DNA from: Thecamonas trahens ATCC 50062
Taxonomy: Eukaryota; Apusozoa; Apusomonadida; Apusomonadidae
DNA: 64,000 nt
Direction of reading: 5' to 3'
Assembly (NCBI RefSeq): GCF_000142905.1
Contig: NW_013657663.1
Location: 392,501 to 456,500, forward strand
Made by a program: the position numbers and the translations under genes
In this document: piece by piece, positions 37,487-48,976 of the stretch
Layout: every line of letters begins with the position of its first letter
How positions within the stretch are numbered: position 1 is the stretch's first letter
The notes under the pieces: model-generated
The model's input: the letters and a program-made list of their open reading frames with translations, nothing else
What the model was told of the DNA's origin: nothing
The model's database searches: none

Positions 37487-38773
37487 TTACGGCGCCGGGG
37501 CAGGCGAGGTGGTGATCCAGGAGCCGACGGCCTCGGTGCCGCCGACGAGTGCACCGTCGACCCAGAACTGCGGAAAGGTGGCAAGGCCCGAGTAGGCTTT
37601 GAGCCGGTGGCGGACATCCCACGAAGAGAGGATGTCAAAGGAGGCGTAGTCGATACCGGCGTCGGCGAGAGCGGTGACGCACTTGCGCGAGAACTTGCAC
37701 CGCGGGCGGTCGGGCGTGCCCTTCATGAACAGCATCCGCGGCGCCGAGGCAATGACGGCGGCGATGTCGCCGTCGATCCGGGCCTGGCGTTCGAGCTCGG
37801 CGGCCTCCACGGCAGCGACGGCATCGTCCACGGAAAGCGCCGACCACGACTCGAGAGACCGCGGCTTGCCGCCGACAAAGACGGCGTCAGCGAGGCCAAG
37901 GCCCGGTGGGAGCAATTCGACGACGGCGGCCGCCTCGTGCGAGTCGGGCGCCACTGTGTGGACATGGGCGTCCGCGATGATTGCCACGGCTGACGAGAGC
38001 CCATCAGCAAAGACGACAACGGCATGGGTGGCCAGCGACTTGGCAACGGCACTCGCGGCATCAGCCTTGGCCTTGGCCTCATCGACCACGGCCTCTGCGC
38101 CCGGATACGGCGGCGGAGCCGGATCGGCGGAGCCGCAGCCGCCTCCCGATCCGCCAGCAGCAGCACACGCACATCCACCACCACTGCTTCCACCGCAGCA
38201 TCCCCCGGCAGCGGCAGCACTCTTCGTCACGCCAGCAGCCAGCAGCTGCTTCGCCTCTGCGAGCATGGGGGCGACGATGGCGACGCCCATGGCATTCCCC
38301 GCCTCTTCGGCAAGATCCGAGGCACGCTGGAGAGCAGCAACAGCCAGCTCCAAATCTGACCCGGAACTCCGAAGAAGGGAAAAGCCCAAACCCGAGAGGA
38401 CCATGCCCTCCTGGACCTGATCGCCAGCAGCACGAGCAGTGACGAGCGCAGCGGCAAAGGTATCCAGAGCGTGCTGACGTTCTTGGGGACCGGCCGCCCA
38501 CTGAGAGTTTGCCACTGCGACCAGACTTGCCACCAGCATTGATCCATCTTTTGTTGACAGTCTCACCGAAGCAGAATTACCACCATCATCATTCGTCATG
38601 GCCATACCCATGGCCCCCGAGCTAGTCATAGTGAGGAGCTCCATGGTCAGGTCAGGGACAAGGATGTTGTGCGCAACAAGGCAGTCTGTGAGGCATTGGT
38701 ATGCTTGTTGGCTCTCGTTCTTGGACACAAGCTCCTTGGCCCGGCTACTTGCTTCGCTAATGTTTGTGCTCAT
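37487..38773 (-). CDS. Monothiol glutaredoxin-domain protein with CKFS active site and TPR-like N-terminus
   Basis: The last ~100 of 428 residues are a PICOT/Grx3-4-type glutaredoxin domain. It contains MLFMKGTPDRPRCKFSRKC, then FDILSSWDVRHRLK, TFPQFWVDG and LVGGTEAV. The glutathione-binding Lys of KGTP, the cis-Pro of TFPQ and the GG motif are kept. The signature CGFS is CKFS here (Cys359-Ser362), so the conserved Gly is Lys. CGFS proteins bridge a [2Fe-2S] cluster with glutathione and serve iron trafficking. The N-terminal half (about 1-155) is helical and TPR-like. A Cys/Gly-rich segment at about residues 165-200 (GGCCGGSSGGGCACA) could bind metal. A Lys in the motif may alter cluster binding. 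Met at 38773 begins the plausible coding part; the frame beyond it runs into the gap. It is convergent with the EF-hand gene. Confidence 0.82.
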   Translation of the reverse strand: MSTNISEASSRAKELVSKNESQQAYQCLTDCLVAHNILVPDLTMELLTMTSSGAMGMAMTNDDGGNSASVRLSTKDGSMLVASLVAVANSQWAAGPQERQHALDTFAAALVTARAAGDQVQEGMVLSGLGFSLLRSSGSDLELAVAALQRASDLAEEAGNAMGVAIVAPMLAEAKQLLAAGVTKSAAAAGGCCGGSSGGGCACAAAGGSGGGCGSADPAPPPYPGAEAVVDEAKAKADAASAVAKSLATHAVVVFADGLSSAVAIIADAHVHTVAPDSHEAAAVVELLPPGLGLADAVFVGGKPRSLESWSALSVDDAVAAVEAAELERQARIDGDIAAVIASAPRMLFMKGTPDRPRCKFSRKCVTALADAGIDYASFDILSSWDVRHRLKAYSGLATFPQFWVDGALVGGTEAVGSWITTSPAPAP

Positions 38774-38912
38774 GATGTGAGTCGCGTGTGATGGGGTGTT
38801 GGGATGTATATGTGTGGGTGTGAGAGGGGGGTGGGAGGTGGTGGGGGTTGTGTGGTCAGTTGGTTGGTTGGCCAGCCGGTCGCGCTCTAGTCCCACCCCC
38901 CACTCCCCCCCC

Positions 38913-39012
38913 NNNNNNNNNNNNNNNNNNNNNNNNNNNNNNNNNNNNNNNNNNNNNNNNNNNNNNNNNNNNNNNNNNNNNNNNNNNNNNNNNNNNNNNN
39001 NNNNNNNNNNNN
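38913..39012. other. Assembly gap (100 N, probably of unknown true size)
   Basis: Exactly 100 N, a conventional filler length. It is flanked by C-rich sequence, including a C22 run at 39045-39066. It lies in the divergent promoter interval of the glutaredoxin and alcohol dehydrogenase genes. Confidence 1.
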
Positions 39013-39341
39013 TCACTAGTCCCGACTAACCGTTTCCCTCCCCTCCCCCCCCCCCCCCCCCCCCCCACCCACCCCCTCCGCTCGTCAGCCATGTCGGCGG
39101 AGTTTGCGCGGCGGAATATCCCCATTGCCACTTGGGCCGTCTCACCCCCACTCACTCGCCCGAGACGGCGGCCTTTCACCATGCTCATTGTAGCGATACA
39201 CTCAACTTACGAGCAAGCAAGCAACCCAAGGTACACTCCTTGTTTTCCTCTACATTGCCAACTGTCTGTCTTGAGCAGAAACGTTCTTTTCTATCTCTGG
39301 CTGGCTGTACCGTAGCGGCTTGTCTGGGGGGACAGGGGTAG

Positions 39342-40595
<1,254 letters not shown>

Positions 40596-41392
40596 GCCTG
40601 ACCCTACCTCCAAACCCCCTGTGCATCCGAGTATGGGGACATCCGTCATCAAACGTCAGACAACAAACAGTCTCTCCTCCACCTTTACTCCTGCCTGCAT
40701 GTTTGGCGACGAAAAAACAACCAACACTGATCCGATAAGGGGAGGGGGGGGGGGGCGACGGGAGCCACGGTACGCGTGCGTGCAGTCAGGTCGACTCGTC
40801 ACGCACTGCAATTCCCCGGAAGCGTGAAAAAGGAGTCACCTTTCGTCTCGACATTCACTGTACGTGTTGGTGGCGTCGATCCCGAGTTGTGGTCTTGCTC
40901 CACACCTTCCCTCCCCTGCATGCATCCTTCCTCCTCTTCCTCCTTCTCCTCCTCCCATCATCGTCACGACCATTTTCTCTCTCTCTCCCCTCCACCTCTT
41001 TATCTACACTTTCCCCCTCAACCCGGCCCAGCTTCCACGCCACACATCCCCCCTTCTGGAGCTGCGCCTGGCGTGATGGCGAATTTCTTGCGAAAGCTGC
41101 TGCGCCTGACGGCCACCCGCCCAACGACGACCACCTTTTCTTGCCTTCACCGGCTGCATGCACCCCTGTACTTCCTCCCTCCACCCCCTTCCCTCCTTGC
41201 CTTCCTCCCTCCCCCCCCCTTCACACACACCTGGTCGCCTGACCTCTGTTCACCTGAACGTTTCGCCAAAACTGGGGAAAGCAGAATTTGACGGTGGCAG
41301 CTTTTTTTGGGTGGGCAAAACCAAACGGCAACGTCGACCGACCAATCACCCAGTCGCACACTCACACTCTTTCCCTTCAATCAACTACCCAG
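40596..41392. other. Intergenic/upstream region of the myosin II gene
   Basis: About 800 nt, largely pyrimidine-rich (CT-rich tracts 40900-41220) with a CCAATCA element at about 41342-41348, roughly 50 nt before the myosin start. No protein-coding feature stands out. Confidence 0.45.
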
Positions 41393-44300
41393 ATGTCGGC
41401 ACGTACGAACCGTCGCAACCGCAAGAACAAGAACGCCGGTGATGACGATGACAACGCCCGTGTCAAGTACAAGTGGGTGCATGATGACGTCGATGGCTTC
41501 TCGCTTGGCGAGGTGGTCGAGGATTCGGGCGACACGGTGAAGCTCCGTGTGCGCGGCGAGGAGGTGACGCTACCGGCGAGCGAGTTGTCGGCGGTGAACC
41601 CGCCGCGGTTCGACAAGGTTGACGACATGTCGTCGCTGACGCACCTGTCGGACGCCACGGTGCTGCACAACCTCAAGGAGCGGTACTTTGCCAACATGAT
41701 CTACACGTACTCGGGCCTCTTTTGCGTGGTCATCAACCCGTACAAGATCCTGCCCATCTACACGCAGGAGGTTGTCGACCGGTACAAGGGCAAGCGCCGG
41801 GCCGAGATCGAGCCGCACGTCTTCACCGTCGCCGACGAGGCGTACCGGTCAATGATGGAGGAGCGGCAGAACCAGTCGATGCTCATTACCGGTGAGTCTG
41901 GCGCCGGTAAGACGGTGAACACCAAGAAGGTGATCCAGTACTTGGCGGCCATTGCCGGGCGCATGTCGTCGGACGGCAAGCGTGGCGAGCTCGAGGAGCA
42001 GCTCATCCAGGCCAACCCGATTCTGGAGTCGTTTGGTAACGCCAAGACGATCCGTAACGACAACTCGTCGCGGTTTGGCAAGTTCATCGAGATTCAGTTC
42101 ACCTCGACCGGGCTCATTGCTGGAGGCGTCATCGACGTCTACCTGCTCGAGAAGTCGCGCATCGTGTACCAGGCCGACAACGAGCGCAACTTCCACATCT
42201 TCTACCACCTGCTCAAGGGAGCGCCGCAGGCCATCCGTGATGAGCTCCAGCTGACCCGCTGCGAGGACTACCGCTGGCTGCGCGAGGGCACGTACGATGT
42301 GCGCGGTATGGACGACACCGAGGGATACGAGGAGGTCGCCGAGGCGTGGGAGACCATGGGCGTGCCTATGGAGGAGGTCATGGTCACTTACCGGTGCGCC
42401 GCCGCCATCCTGCACCTCGGTAACGCGACTTTTACCCAGTCGCGCCGGTCCGAGGATGCGCAGGCCGACGACACCTGCCGCGCCGCGCTCGCCGCGGCGG
42501 AGCAGCTCCTCGGCCTCGCTGAGGGCTCGCTCGCCAAGGCTATCCTCAAGCCGCGGCTCAAGGCCGGTGGCGAGTGGGTTAACAAGTCGCGCTCGGCCGC
42601 CCAGGCCAAGTACGTTGTCGAGGCCCTTGCCAAGTCGCTTTACGACCGGCTCTTCCGCTACATTGTCGCCCGCATCAACGTCTCGCTCCAGAACAAGGAG
42701 ACCCGCGACCTGTTCATCGGCGTCCTCGACATTTCTGGGTTCGAGATCTTTGAGGTCAACTCTTTCGAGCAGCTCTGCATCAACTACACGAACGAGAAGC
42801 TCCAGCAGTTCTTCAACAACCACATGTTCAAGCTAGAGCAGGAGGAGTACATGCGCGAGCAGATCGAGTGGGACATGATCGACTTTGGTCTCGACCTCGA
42901 GCCCACCATTGCGCTCATCGAGCAGACGACCAACCCGTTCGGCATTCTCTCTATCCTTGACGAGCAGTGCTCGTTCCCCAAGGCGAGCGACGAGACCTTT
43001 GTCGACAAGCTCGCCGAGCTCCATGCCGACAAGCATCCCAAGTTTGAGCTGCCCAAGTTCTCCAAGACCAAGTTCACCATCAAGCACTACGCCGGCAACG
43101 TCGAGTACGATGTCGAGGACTGGCTCGAGAAGAACCGCGACAAGCTTGACGATCCCATTGCTGTTGTCATGCAGGACTCGACCGACAACTCGATCTCGGC
43201 CCTCTTTGACGACCTCAACCCGCCGCGCGAGGGCGTGGCCCTCAAGGCTGGCCGCGGCTCCAAGAAGGTCTCGCGGCCGTACATCTCACAGGCACACAAG
43301 ACTCAGCTGTTCTCGCTCATGTCCACCCTCCGCTCCACCACGCCGCACTTTATCCGCTGCATCAAGCCAAATGAGGAGAAGCGTCCCGGCCACATCGACG
43401 CCCACATGGTGCTCGACCAGCTGCGGTGCAACGGTGTGCTCGAGGGCATCCGCATTTGTCGCAAGGGCTTCCCCAACCGGCTGCAGTTCTCCGAGTTCCG
43501 CGACCGCTACAAGATCCTCGCTCCAGGCAAGGTCCCCGACTCGATGATGGACTCGAAGAAGGCGTGCACCATCATTGTCGAGCACGTCGGCATCGACGCC
43601 TCGCAGTACCGTGTCGGTGTCTCCAAGATCTTCTTCAAGGCCGGTCGCCTTGCCGAGCTTGAGGAGCTTCGCGACGACATTCTCTCGCGCATGCTCACCA
43701 AGCTGCAGGCCGTCATCCGAGGCCATCTTGCCCGCACCCAGTACTCGGTCATGGTCGAGAACTCGCGTGCTGTGGAGATTCTGCAGCGCTCCATCAAGAT
43801 GTACCAGAAGCTCCGCCACTGGGGCTGGTGGGAGCTCTTTGCCAAGATGCGCCCCATGCTCAAGCACGAGGACATCGAGGCCGAGATGCGCAAGAAAGAC
43901 GAGGAGATTGCTTCCCGCGAGGCTCGCCTTGCCGAGATGGAGGCTGCCCGCAAGGCGGAGGAGGAGCGCGCTGCCAACATGGCCAAGGACGTCGAGGCCA
44001 TGAAGGCCAAGGTCCAGGAGGCCGAAGCTGCTGCTGCCGCCGAGAAGGCCCGCCTTGCCGCCGAGCGCGCCGAGGCCGAGGCTGCCGCCGCCGCCGAGCG
44101 CCAGCGCATCCTCGACGAGCAGGAGGCTGAGCGTCGCCGCATCGAGCGTGAGCTCGAGGACGCCAAGGGCCGCTCCAAGGAAGAGGCCAAGCGCCTCCGC
44201 GAGAAGCTCGAGAAGGAGCGCGAGGAGCTTGAGCGCCGTGCCGAGGACGAGCGGGCCCGTGCCGCCGAGGAGCTCCAGCGCGAGCAGGAGCGCATCGCCC

Positions 44301-47300
44301 GCGAGAAGCGCGAGGCCATCGAGCGCATGGAGAAGGAGAAGGCCGACATGGAGGCTGCTCTCGAGCGCCGCCGCGCCGAGCTCGAGGCCGAGATGCGCAA
44401 GACCGCTCGCAAGCTCGAGATCGAGCGCGAGGACCGCGCCTCGGAGGCCGAGAAGCGCGCCCGCGTCGAGAAGCAAAAGTCCGACCTCGAGAACCGCCTT
44501 GCCGAGCTCGAGGCCGACCTCGAGGACGAGCGCGCCCGCGTCTCGTCGCTCGAGTCGGAGAAGCGCCGTCTGCAGGGCGAGCTCTCGTCGACCTCGTCGC
44601 GCCTGGCCACCGAGGAGTCGGAGCGCTCCTCCGCCGAGTCGCAGATTACCTCGGCCCAGGCCCAGCTTAACCAGCTCTCCGCCGAGCTGGCTGACAAGAA
44701 GGCTGCTCTTGAGCGCGCCACCTCGCAGGCCTCGTCGCTCTCGCGCGAGCGCGACTCGCTCGAGGACGAGCTTGAGGAGATGGAGCGCGCCAAGGCCAAC
44801 GCCGAGCGCTCGGCCAAGAACACCAGCAAGGAGCTCGCCGACCTCCGCATCGCACTCGATGACGCCGAGCGCCGTGCCGAGGAGGCCTCGCGCAATGCCC
44901 GTCGCGCCGAGTCCAAGGCCAAGGCGGCCGCCGCGGCTGCTGCCGAATCGTCGGGCCGCGGCTCGACCTCGGACGCCGAGGTTGAGCAGCTCAACGCCAT
45001 GATCCGCTCACTCCGCGAGCAGGTCGCCACGCTCGAGGGCAAGCTTGGCTCTGAGTCTCGTCTCCGCAAGAACCTCTCCCGCAACGTGGACGAGCTGCAG
45101 GACGACCTCGAGGCTGCCGAGACTGCCAAGGCCGACGCCGAGCGCCGCGCCAAGCGCCTGGCTGCGGACCTGTCCGAGGCCCAGGCTGACATTGCCGACG
45201 GCGAGACCGAGCGCGAGGACCTCCTCGCCCAGCTCGCGGCACGCACTCAGGAGGTTGAGGCAGCCCGTGCCGAGGCCATCACGGCTGGCTCGGCCGCGTC
45301 GGCCGAGACCATGGCCCAGATTACCAAGCTCCAGTCGGAGCTGGCTGCCGCCGAGGACGAGGCCGAGACTGCCGCCCGCGGCAAGACTGCAGCCGACAAG
45401 TCGCTCCGCAAGCTCAAGACCGAGCTTGACGAGGCCAAGCGGACGCTCGAGGAGGAAGCCCGTGCCAAGGCCGACCTCTCGAAGAAGGTCTCCAAGTCGC
45501 AGGTCGAGATCGCGTCTCTCAAGGAGCAGGCTGCCGAGGCCAACCGGTCGGCCACGACTGCCAAGACCTCGCTTTCGTCGGTCCAGGAGCAGCTCGTCAA
45601 GGCCCGTAACGAGGCCGAGGCTGCCGCGCGCGCCAAGTCGTCGGCCGAGAAGAAGCTCCGCGCTGTTACCATCGAGCTCGATGACCTCAAGGAGCAGCTC
45701 TCCGAGGCCGAGACGACCGCCACCGACGCCACGGTCCGCATTCGCCTGCTCGAGACTGAGCTCCGCGACGCCCAGTTCCGCGCCGAGGAGGAAGAGGACG
45801 CCGCCGCCACGCTGCGTGCCGAGCTCGACCGGCTTCGCCGCGAGGGCGGCGGGGCCGGCTCGGCCGGCATCGACACCGCCTCGGCCGGCAAGCTCGAGGA
45901 CCTCGAGCGCGAGGTCCGCTCTCTCCAGATTGCACTCAACAACGCCAAGGAGGACGCCGACGACGAGCGCCGCAAGCGCATGTCGGCCGAGCGCGCTGCG
46001 CTTGCTGCCACCAACGAAGCCGAGGACTTCCGCGAGCAGCTCGACAACGCGAAGGCCACCATCGAAGCTGTCGGCGACGGCAAGGCTGCGCTCGAGCGCC
46101 AGATCCAGATGCTCCGTGCCGCGCTCTCGGCCGAGCAGGCCTCGCACCTCCAGGCGCAGCTCCGGCTCTCCAAGATGGAGCAACAGGCTGCCGAGACGTC
46201 GGGCACGCTCGCCCGCCTCGAGGCCGCCCGCGAGAACGAGCTCAAGCTCCGCCGCGAGGCCCAGGCCAAGCTCCGCGATGCCGCCGAGGACGTCGACGAC
46301 GCCAAGCGCGTGGTCGAGCAGATCGAGCGCTCCAAGCGCCTCCTCACCGACGAGATCACCGCCCTCAAGGACGAGCTCGTCGATGCCGGCGAGGATCTGC
46401 AGGCTGTCGAGGCCAAGCGCCGTGCGCTCTTTGAGGAGCTCGAGGAGCTGCGCGCCAACGCCAACGCCGGCGCCGGCGCGCAGACGCTTTCGCTTCAGGA
46501 GGAGAAGCGCTCGCTGCAGAGCCAGCTCGACGAGGCCAAGCTTGCTGCGGCCGAGGCCAACAAGCAGGTCGCTGCCGCCACTAAGACCAACAAGAAGTTC
46601 ACCGCCGATCTCAAGGCTGTCAACGCCCGCCTCAAGGAGGAGTCGGCCAAGCTCCGTGCCGCCGAGAAGACCAAGAAGCAACTCAAGCGCGACCTCGCCA
46701 AGGCTGTCTCGGACTGCGCCACCGCCCGGAAGGAGAAGGGCACCGCCGAGCGTAACGCCGCGGCGGCCACGACACAGCTCGACGACTACAAGGCCCGCTT
46801 TGAGGTGCTCAACAAGGCCAAGACGACGCTCGAGAAGTCCAAGACGGCACTGGAGAACCAGCTCGACGACCTGCGTGACGCGCTCGAGGTTGAGAAGCGT
46901 CACAAGACGCAGCAGATCGAGAAGCGTCGCGAGTACGAGACCGAGCTGCATGCTGTCCGCCAGCAAGCCGAGACCGCGTCGGCCGCCGGCTCGGGTGCCT
47001 CGGGCGAGGCCATTGACGAGCTCAAGCGCCAACACATTCTCGAGATGGCCGACGTCAAGAAGTCGATGGCAGCTGACTTTGCCGTGCAGATCGAGACCCT
47101 CGAGTCGGCCAAGCGCTCGCTCCGCGCCAAGAACGAGAAGCTCAAGCAGCTGGTCGAGGACCTTGAGCGCGAGAACTCGTCGATGGAGAAGCAGATGCAG
47201 CGCGCGGTGCGCGAGGCCGAGGAGGCGACGTCCAAGCTTGACGACGAGATCAAGAGCCGCATGGAGTTTGAGAAGGCAAACCGGGCCCTGACTCAGGAGA

Positions 47301-48772
47301 ACAAGAGCCTCAAGCACAAGCACGAGGTTGCAGAGACCCACCGCAACGCGCTGGTCGAAGAGAAGGCCTCTGTCACGGTTGCCCACCAGGAGGCCTCGTC
47401 GCGTGCCGACGACGCCGCCCGCAACGCCATGCTCGCCGAGCAAAAGCACAAGCAGCTAGTCGCCGAGCACGACGCGCTCCAGGACGAGCTCGACGACGTG
47501 ACCACGGCGCTCCGCGAGGAGGAGGAGAAGGCCGCGCTCATGACCGCCGAGCTCGAGGATCTCCGCGACCAGCTGGCCGAGGAGGAGGCTGCCCGCAACG
47601 AGTGGGAGTCGTCCAAGATCGACCTCGAGGATGAGGTCTCGGCGCTCCGCGAGCAGATCGAGACCGAGGCCGCCGAGCGGACCGAGGCCATGGAGGAGTC
47701 GCGCAATGCGTTGCTCAAGGACGTGCGCGAGCTCTCGGAGCGCTGCGAGGCCGAGGAGAAGCAGAAGCTCGAGCTCGAGAAGGCCAACCGCCGGCTCGAG
47801 AACGCCGCCGAGGACCTTCGCGACGAGATCAACGCGCTCAAGCGTGCCAACCTTGACGCCGAGAAGAACGTCGCCCGCATCTCGTCCGAGCTTACGGCCG
47901 CGTCGGAGAAGCTCAAGGAGGAGACCTCGCTCCGCGCCGAGTTTGAGCTCTCGTCCAAGCGCTTCGAGATGCAGCTCAAGGAGGCAACCGAGCAGCTCGC
48001 CGACGAGACCCGCGCCCTGGAGAATGCCCGCGCTAAGAGCAAGACCCAGGACGAGCGGCTGCAGAACGCCCTGCTCGAGCTCGATGAGGAGCGTGCCGCC
48101 GTCGCCTCGCTTCACTCGGCCACCCGCGAGCTCGAGTCGGAGCTCGAGGACGTCCGCGACAAGCTCGAGGAGACTGAGACCGAGAACCGCATCCTGGAGG
48201 ATGCTGTCTTCAAGCTCAACAAGCAGATTGACGACATGCACCAGGAGCTGACCAAGACCGATGCCACCAACATCAAGCTCGAGAAGGCTAACCTCGCCTA
48301 CGAGCGCGACCTCAAGGATCTGCAGCAGCGCCTCTCAACCTCGGACGGCCGCTCGCGCACTTCGGTCGAGCGTATCAAGGCTCGCCTCGAGTCCAAGGTC
48401 GCCGACCTCAACAAGCGCCTTGCCGCCGAGACCAAGACCAAGCTCGAGCAGCAGAAGCTCAACCGTGCCCTCAAGAAGGAGGTCCGCGAGGCCAAGGCTG
48501 CCGCCAAGGAGGCGTCCAAGGCCCAGGCCCGCGCAGAGTCCAAGGCCGCAAAGTCGACCGCTCGCCTCGCCTCGCTCCGCGACGAGTACGATGAGGCCAC
48601 GACCTCGCTCAACCAGGTCGAGACCGACCGGCGCAAGCTCCAGCGCGACGTCCAGTCGTGGTCCGAGCAGAAGGCCCGCCTCAACGACGAGATCGACCGC
48701 CTCAAGGACAAGCTCTCGCTCGAGACCAAGGCCAACCTCGAGCTCCGTGCTAAGCTCACCGAGATCGCATAA
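41393..48772 (+). CDS. Myosin II heavy chain (conventional two-headed myosin)
   Basis: The 2459-residue protein is an actin-based motor forming bipolar filaments for cortical contraction and cytokinesis. It has an N-terminal SH3-like subdomain (about 25-75). The motor contains P-loop GESGAGKT (167-174), switch I NDNSSRFGKF and switch II LDISGFE (about 445-451). Relay-region and actin-binding blocks include FIRCIKPNEEKRPG. One clear IQ motif (LQAVIRGHLARTQY) lies at about residue 770 and a second, weaker one follows. From about 830 to the end is uninterrupted heptad coiled coil rich in Glu, Lys, Arg and Ala. The tail of about 1630 residues is much longer than the roughly 1100 of animal or 1270 of amoebozoan myosin II. 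There is no intron and no clear nonhelical tailpiece. Codon use is strongly C-ending, consistent with high expression. Confidence 0.96.
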   Translation: MSARTNRRNRKNKNAGDDDDNARVKYKWVHDDVDGFSLGEVVEDSGDTVKLRVRGEEVTLPASELSAVNPPRFDKVDDMSSLTHLSDATVLHNLKERYFANMIYTYSGLFCVVINPYKILPIYTQEVVDRYKGKRRAEIEPHVFTVADEAYRSMMEERQNQSMLITGESGAGKTVNTKKVIQYLAAIAGRMSSDGKRGELEEQLIQANPILESFGNAKTIRNDNSSRFGKFIEIQFTSTGLIAGGVIDVYLLEKSRIVYQADNERNFHIFYHLLKGAPQAIRDELQLTRCEDYRWLREGTYDVRGMDDTEGYEEVAEAWETMGVPMEEVMVTYRCAAAILHLGNATFTQSRRSEDAQADDTCRAALAAAEQLLGLAEGSLAKAILKPRLKAGGEWVNKSRSAAQAKYVVEALAKSLYDRLFRYIVARINVSLQNKETRDLFIGVLDISGFEIFEVNSFEQLCINYTNEKLQQFFNNHMFKLEQEEYMREQIEWDMIDFGLDLEPTIALIEQTTNPFGILSILDEQCSFPKASDETFVDKLAELHADKHPKFELPKFSKTKFTIKHYAGNVEYDVEDWLEKNRDKLDDPIAVVMQDSTDNSISALFDDLNPPREGVALKAGRGSKKVSRPYISQAHKTQLFSLMSTLRSTTPHFIRCIKPNEEKRPGHIDAHMVLDQLRCNGVLEGIRICRKGFPNRLQFSEFRDRYKILAPGKVPDSMMDSKKACTIIVEHVGIDASQYRVGVSKIFFKAGRLAELEELRDDILSRMLTKLQAVIRGHLARTQYSVMVENSRAVEILQRSIKMYQKLRHWGWWELFAKMRPMLKHEDIEAEMRKKDEEIASREARLAEMEAARKAEEERAANMAKDVEAMKAKVQEAEAAAAAEKARLAAERAEAEAAAAAERQRILDEQEAERRRIERELEDAKGRSKEEAKRLREKLEKEREELERRAEDERARAAEELQREQERIAREKREAIERMEKEKADMEAALERRRAELEAEMRKTARKLEIEREDRASEAEKRARVEKQKSDLENRLAELEADLEDERARVSSLESEKRRLQGELSSTSSRLATEESERSSAESQITSAQAQLNQLSAELADKKAALERATSQASSLSRERDSLEDELEEMERAKANAERSAKNTSKELADLRIALDDAERRAEEASRNARRAESKAKAAAAAAAESSGRGSTSDAEVEQLNAMIRSLREQVATLEGKLGSESRLRKNLSRNVDELQDDLEAAETAKADAERRAKRLAADLSEAQADIADGETEREDLLAQLAARTQEVEAARAEAITAGSAASAETMAQITKLQSELAAAEDEAETAARGKTAADKSLRKLKTELDEAKRTLEEEARAKADLSKKVSKSQVEIASLKEQAAEANRSATTAKTSLSSVQEQLVKARNEAEAAARAKSSAEKKLRAVTIELDDLKEQLSEAETTATDATVRIRLLETELRDAQFRAEEEEDAAATLRAELDRLRREGGGAGSAGIDTASAGKLEDLEREVRSLQIALNNAKEDADDERRKRMSAERAALAATNEAEDFREQLDNAKATIEAVGDGKAALERQIQMLRAALSAEQASHLQAQLRLSKMEQQAAETSGTLARLEAARENELKLRREAQAKLRDAAEDVDDAKRVVEQIERSKRLLTDEITALKDELVDAGEDLQAVEAKRRALFEELEELRANANAGAGAQTLSLQEEKRSLQSQLDEAKLAAAEANKQVAAATKTNKKFTADLKAVNARLKEESAKLRAAEKTKKQLKRDLAKAVSDCATARKEKGTAERNAAAATTQLDDYKARFEVLNKAKTTLEKSKTALENQLDDLRDALEVEKRHKTQQIEKRREYETELHAVRQQAETASAAGSGASGEAIDELKRQHILEMADVKKSMAADFAVQIETLESAKRSLRAKNEKLKQLVEDLERENSSMEKQMQRAVREAEEATSKLDDEIKSRMEFEKANRALTQENKSLKHKHEVAETHRNALVEEKASVTVAHQEASSRADDAARNAMLAEQKHKQLVAEHDALQDELDDVTTALREEEEKAALMTAELEDLRDQLAEEEAARNEWESSKIDLEDEVSALREQIETEAAERTEAMEESRNALLKDVRELSERCEAEEKQKLELEKANRRLENAAEDLRDEINALKRANLDAEKNVARISSELTAASEKLKEETSLRAEFELSSKRFEMQLKEATEQLADETRALENARAKSKTQDERLQNALLELDEERAAVASLHSATRELESELEDVRDKLEETETENRILEDAVFKLNKQIDDMHQELTKTDATNIKLEKANLAYERDLKDLQQRLSTSDGRSRTSVERIKARLESKVADLNKRLAAETKTKLEQQKLNRALKKEVREAKAAAKEASKAQARAESKAAKSTARLASLRDEYDEATTSLNQVETDRRKLQRDVQSWSEQKARLNDEIDRLKDKLSLETKANLELRAKLTEIA

Positions 48773-48976
48773 GTCTGCTTTCGCCAGCCCACTTTCTCAT
48801 ATCATCAAACAAGTTTCATTTTGTCTTTTGCGCCGGATGGGCGTGATGTAGTGGTGTGTGTTGGTGTTGTGGCTGTTGTGGCTGTGGCCGGTTCGCGGGT
48901 GGCTGCTGCCATTCGTGTTGAGCAGCCGCACGGCTCAACTTGGCTCGCCAACACACCCCACTCGGCCAAGAGCGAC

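Noticed and set aside
41500-48700. Very long overlapping ORFs on the minus strand and in other frames of the myosin gene (up to 813 codons)
   Set aside because: High GC removes stop codons in shadow frames. The translations are Leu/Arg/Ser-rich with no domain, while the plus frame is a perfect myosin.
48835-48850. ATG GGC GTG ATG TAG as a recoded (selenoprotein or readthrough) start
   Set aside because: The stop is TAG after four codons in a frame unlike the downstream coding frame. There is no supporting structure that I can see.
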